Made by a program: the position numbers and the translations under genes. Below, in pieces: positions 63,699 through 64,000 of a stretch of DNA of 64,000 bases. The notes beneath the pieces were generated by a model, which was not told where the DNA came from, searched no databases, and saw only the letters and a program-made list of their open reading frames with translations. Source of the stretch: Blautia sp. AF19-10LB (GTDB lineage: Bacteria > Bacillota > Clostridia > Lachnospirales > Lachnospiraceae); NCBI RefSeq assembly GCF_003461245.1, contig NZ_QTWS01000013.1:26337-90336 (forward strand). Direction: 5' to 3'. How positions within the stretch are numbered: position 1 is the stretch's first letter; each line of letters opens with the position of its first letter.

Positions 63699-64000
<302 letters not shown>

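Overview
The window is the replication-origin region of a low-to-mid-GC Firmicute, most likely a member of the Lachnospiraceae. The partial 16S rRNA at the right end looks like the Blautia/Ruminococcus part of that family, but this is a reading by eye and not a database match. A dense DnaA-box cluster lies at about 14.88-15.13 kb between rpmH and dnaA. Almost all genes to its left are on the minus strand and almost all to its right on the plus strand, so transcription runs away from the origin on both arms. Exceptions are a fibronectin-like secreted gene (1.48-2.16 kb) and a 63-codon gene (44.83-45.02 kb).

Left arm, read outward from oriC: rpmH, rnpA, yidD, yidC, jag, mnmE, mnmG and rsmG form the classical Firmicute block for ribosome, tRNA and membrane-insertion functions. 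Between jag and mnmE are a 142-bp repeat-like element and a terminator hairpin 13 bases before the mnmE start. The noc/parAB genes found here in Bacillus are absent. A four-gene gliding-type ABC export operon follows (ATPase, permease, GldG-like protein, DUF4340 protein). At the far left is a Thg1-like tRNA guanylyltransferase gene, coupled to a cut-off gene and preceded by a frameshifted short gene.

Right arm: dnaA, dnaN, an S4-domain gene and recF are followed by an 881-codon TPR/acidic/P-loop protein where gyrB usually sits. Next come rsmA (ksgA), an S1-domain protein, a CBS-type pyrophosphatase, a flavin reductase, a shikimate-kinase-like protein, murA, SAM-riboswitch-controlled metK, and a two-component system. 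A cluster matching the Bacillus yaaO-tmk-holB-yaaT-yabB-yabC order follows, with a guanylate-kinase-like gene at the tmk place. gyrB and gyrA, a membrane-anchored protein and a PlsC-like acyltransferase end the housekeeping part.

From 45 kb the content is accessory and carbohydrate-centred: a GH78 and GH2 pair; a permuted, membrane-anchored GH3 with a small membrane protein and a GPH sugar transporter; an MBOAT O-acyltransferase flanked by two SGNH-type proteins that both carry leucine-rich-repeat-like segments; a GH43 enzyme; and an AgrA/AgrC-like two-component pair. The window closes with a strong promoter, tRNA-Ser(GCU), two duplicated rRNA promoters and the first 302 bases of 16S rRNA.

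The most interesting candidates are the SGNH-MBOAT-SGNH surface-acylation module, the 881-aa protein beside recF, the probable attenuator in front of mnmE with its neighbouring MITE-like element, and the Thg1-like operon.
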